64,000 nt of DNA from Mesostigma viride. Lineage: Eukaryota > Streptophyta > Mesostigmatophyceae > Mesostigmatales > Mesostigmataceae. Below the pieces are notes generated by a model that saw only the letters and a list, made by a program, of their open reading frames with translations, ran no database searches and was not told the origin of the DNA. The stretch's first letter is position 1; each line of letters opens with the position of its first letter. The stretch lies in NCBI GenBank assembly GCA_009746045.1, contig RPFO01000089.1:1165364-1229363 (forward strand), written 5' to 3'. Positions 61,251-64,000 of this stretch are shown in pieces. The position numbers and the translations under genes are program-made.

Positions 61251-62633
61251 CATGTCCCACGTAGCTCCCACAAAAACCAGCATCTTCATTAAAACAATAA
61301 GTGGAAGCATACATGTGACACTAATTGACATGCCCGGAGGCACGCCGTTCAAGGCCCTTCATGAAGTACGTTGCCCAATCACCCCCGCCCTGGCTTTCCC
61401 TTGAAGCCGCACTCCACCTTGCTCGTTGTCACAAGTGACCGCCCTGCCGCAAAACGGGAGCCCCCCCACATCGGGAGGCGTGTGCCCGGCGGCTGTGGAT
61501 GCATGGCCAGGCCCAAAAAGGCCCAGCGCATTTGCACTGCGATTGCGCACGGCCAGCCTATCATGACCCCTCTCGGGGCCCCGAGTCGGTACCGCTATGG
61601 CCGTCTCCCCATAGACCCGGGGTGCTTCGAGAAAAAACGTGGACCTAGCCCAGGCCCCGCCAGCCCGGATGCCCGAGGCCACAGCCCCAGGCACCTGGCT
61701 GAACGAGAGTCCGTTCAGCCAAGACCGCATTCCCCCCGAGGTTTCTATGCGTGGGGAAAAAATTTCTAGCTTAGGCGCTTTTCCCATCGCCGTCCCCAGC
61801 CCCAACCACCCCCCCCTCGGCGGAAGGCAATTGCAAAGTTTGCTGGCCAGCAGCAATTTCCGAAGAAAAAGCCGCAGGCCGCGGACCGAGACACGGGTCG
61901 CCAGTGCCAGCCATCCGGCTCCAACCCGGGGTGCAAGCATCCCCAGGTACGGAGCACCAGCTCGCGCACTGGGCCGACCAAGCGACAGTTGAGCACCTGT
62001 CACGGCATCCGGCCCACCAAAGACCCCAAGCTGGGGAAAAGGTGCGGACCGGAGGTAATCATTTTCTTTTCTTTTAGTTAACCGAGCGAGGAACTACGCC
62101 TGGCCGGTTAACAACTGGAAGTCTCACCACTGGCCAAGTGGCCAGTGCAACCAGTGCTTTTGGGATTTTGCTCCGCAGCACCCATAGCTGCGGCTGCCGC
62201 CGCAACGACAACGAGCAAAGAAAGAGGCCGACAAAACCAGCCAGAGCGGCTTTTAGTCGCAAAACCTCCCTTATCCCTAGCTAACTGACGTCATTAAACC
62301 CTTATGTTTAGTGGATGCTAGTAAGACGCTAACCGTACAGACCGGGGGTAGAATATCCCGAATCTGCACGGCTAGTATTAAATAATGCGTAGGTTGTTCT
62401 TTTCAGGGGCACTGCACCTCACGCCCCGTTCCGCCCGGGTATAATCAACCCAAGCGCGGAACGCACATTTTATTTAATTCATTTTTCAACCATGCACTAT
62501 ATTGCATCTACTAATCACAAAAGCTCTAGCCAAACAGCTACGAGTAAACACTACGACCTATAAGCCGCTCATCCAGCGGCCTCTTGTTCCCGCATTCACG
62601 TATAGAAGAAACTCCGTTCAAAGAACCCCGATT
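61249..62633 (+). repeat. tandem direct duplication, unit 2 (A-long-B)
   Basis: The same A and B modules as unit 1, but with 834 bp between them. That middle part has moderately GC-rich frames on both strands (for example minus 62003-61377), none with a recognisable domain. Unit 1 looks like unit 2 after loss of the middle. Confidence 0.9.
61252..61404 (+). CDS. short ORF with ubiquitin-like beginning (tentative)
   Basis: MSHVAPTKTSIFIKTISGS continues through HVTLIDMPGGTPFKALHEV. The pattern IFIKT..G...TL, then a turn and a helix resembles the first half of a ubiquitin-like fold (IFVKTLTGKTITL). The same start occurs at 60672 in unit 1. The frame ends after ~50 codons, so at most half a domain is present; it might be the first exon of a gene with introns. 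Confidence is low. Confidence 0.25.
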   Translation: MSHVAPTKTSIFIKTISGSIHVTLIDMPGGTPFKALHEVRCPITPALAFP

Positions 62634-63248
62634 GCTAAGTAGGCCGAAAGTTGCATGAGATGTTTGATTGTGGCCGAGAGTAGCTGGTTCATAATATGTA
62701 TCTCTGCTTTCTTTTTATTCGGCATGGGGGATTCTATGCATTTTTTGGTCACGCCGAATGAAATAATAGAATTCATGATAGTGCCGGCATGGTAACTAAT
62801 GCGCGGCTCCATGGGGGGGGGGTTCTGACCGTGATCGAGGGAGGCATTAGTATGGGTCCATACTATAAGCATCGGATTCTAAACAGAACAGGTGCTTTGT
62901 TACAAATCTACAGCCATTTTCGGTAAGTAATTATTGAGGCGTGCACTGTCTGAAATTCGTGCCTGCCATTTTCATCGTAGAAGAACGGCCATTGTTGCTC
63001 GCCTGGACGAGGGATTTATGATGTCAAGGTATAGATTTGACTGGTGGCGAACGTGATCTGCTTTCAGTGCTTTCCTCTACGAGGTTAATTGTCGTTCGAA
63101 GTCTTGTGCGTTCTTTATGGGCGTTCTTGTGCATGACAGTGCCGCACCCTTTCTTCGCAGCGGCATCACAGCGCTCAGAAGCTGAGTGGCCGCCAATCAT
63201 TCCAGTTTCTTTACATTTTTATCGTGCAGGGAAACAAGTGTTTTGCTG
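62634..63248. other. possible 5' untranslated region of a LINE
   Basis: No domain-bearing frame. G-run at 62815-62822. It leads into the ORF1-like gene that follows on the plus strand. Confidence 0.4.
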
Positions 63249-63849
63249 ATGATCATATTGGAGATGTTGCATTCATGTGACTGCCAGTTCACGACGCTGC
63301 ACACCGCGGCGCAAGCTTCGGAAACGCATGCGGCACTTGTCTCTCGCCTTAACCAGGTGGAGGGCAAGTGTGGCGTGCTCCTGAAGAAGCTTGAGGCCAT
63401 CACCGCCCACACCCAGGCCCTGGCCACACAGGTCCCCAAGATAGCGGAGCAGACGGCCACCATTGCATCCCAGCCACCCCGGCAGGATGCTGGCGACCTC
63501 CCGCCGCTCTCCTACGCGGACCTGCTGCGGTCAGCGACCGCCTCCACCACCGACGCCATCGCCACAAAGCTCCAGGAGCTGGAGGACCACCGCCAGGCCC
63601 AGCAACGGGAGGTCACCGACCGCGCTCGCCGCGAGTGCCGAGTGGTGCTACGTCGCTTCCCCCAGAAGCCAGGTGAGACGTCAACCTCTCTTGCTGACGA
63701 GCTCAAGAACCAGCTTCTTACCCTCATGGGCCTGGTAGGTGAGGTAGAACTGCGTGGGTGCCACCGCCTTCCCCACTCACGGGACAAGGCGGCTCCCCCA
63801 CCAGTCCTACTCACCTTCTCCTCCCCTGAGGATAAGCAGCGGTTCCTCT
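63249..63849 (+). pseudogene. LINE ORF1 (coiled coil plus RNA-binding domain), interrupted by LTR
   Basis: The frame is open from 63186; ATG 63249 (MIILEMLHSC) is one possible start. Residues ~20-75 form a coiled coil (ALVSRLNQVEGKCGVLLKKL onward). The C-terminal part, RRECRVVLRRFPQKPGETSTSL ... GCHRLPHSRDKAAPPPVLLTF then SSPEDKQRFL, matches the RRM-like region of L1 ORF1 proteins (VLRGFPE, then RLG, then RPVLV.F). ORF1p coats LINE RNA. The frame is cut at 63849 by an LTR that supplies a stop codon. Confidence 0.75.
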
Positions 63850-64000
63850 AGTTAACGCCAAGCGCATTGGCGTGATCCTGATTCGGCATATCTCTGCGAT
63901 TCCAGCGGCACCGGAACGAGTTCATTCCGACAAGTATCAAGAAAGTTATGGCGTTCCGACTTCCCGGTCGCGCGCGAGCGCGAGCCGGCTGTTCTTCTAA
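63850..64000 (+). repeat. LTR of the AGTTAA-ended family, cut by window end
   Basis: It begins AGTTAACGCCAAGCGCATTGG and matches the reverse complement of the end of 11377-12075 up to the window edge (GCCGGCT-TTCTTCTAA). Here the element would be in plus orientation. The target site would be CCTCT (63845-63849); the partner lies beyond the window. Confidence 0.88.

Noticed and set aside
61377-62003. Gene in the middle of the 61-62 kb duplication
   Set aside because: Open frames occur on both strands with Pro/Arg/Gly-rich composition and no domain; probably GC-driven chance frames.

Overview
This 64-kb window is nuclear DNA from a eukaryote, and essentially all of the recognisable coding sequence belongs to transposable elements. 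I found no convincing host gene, rRNA or intact tRNA. The mix is Ty1/copia and Ty3/gypsy-chromovirus LTR retrotransposons, L1-like and other LINEs, piggyBac-like and hAT-like DNA transposons, gag-only and gene-less LTR elements, and one huge palindromic element. With uneven GC (GC-rich coding patches, AT-rich spacers), this looks like pericentromeric or other repeat-packed DNA, perhaps of an alga or early-diverging plant. That host guess is an inference; the sequence does not prove the species.

Layout. 1-2.7 kb: Ty1/copia on the minus strand (pol cut by the window edge, gag, primer-binding site, LTR). 2.7-6.2 kb: no gene, one degenerate tandem repeat. 6.2-8.4 kb: two inverted copies of a LINE 3' end plus a third LINE scrap. 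8.8-31.4 kb: one decayed L1-like LINE on the minus strand, broken into four collinear segments by insertions. These are (i) a piggyBac-like element at 10413-21053 with TTAA at both ends, itself split by an LTR retrotransposon (11377-18721); (ii) a palindromic complex ending at 24122; and (iii) a gag-only LTR element (24252-28208). At the piggyBac and gag-only junctions the LINE reading frame resumes exactly once a single target-site copy is counted. 32.06-32.65 kb: a hAT transposase fragment. 34.6-50.6 kb: a large Ty3/gypsy chromovirus on the minus strand. Its integrase is split by a gene-less LTR element (38727-44261), which in turn contains a deletion-derived piggyBac element (40681-43547). 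50.6-51.9 kb: a second copy of a repeat that also interrupts the gag-only element. 52-58.7 kb: two further LTR-element coding blocks, the second with an unusual integrase / protease-like / reverse-transcriptase order. 59-59.9 kb: another LINE scrap. 60.7-62.6 kb: a tandem direct duplication. 63.2-64 kb: a LINE ORF1 cut by a second insertion of the same LTR family found at 11.4-18.7 kb.

How the genes fit together. The piggyBac transposase at 18722-20440 keeps its three catalytic aspartates and its C-terminal cysteine-rich domain; its N-terminal part lies 7.3 kb upstream, separated only by the LTR insertion. The Ty3/gypsy element carries two genes beyond gag-pol. One is a small ORF ahead of gag with an RNase H1-type hybrid-binding (viroplasmin-like) domain. 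The other is a 632-codon ORF between integrase and the 3' LTR that matches nothing I know and does not look like an envelope gene. These two accessory genes, the unusual domain order in the 53-58 kb element, and the non-TG/CA LTR family are the best candidates for something undescribed. LTR pairs look almost identical by eye, so the nesting is recent, while the LINE that receives the insertions is older and carries several frameshifts.
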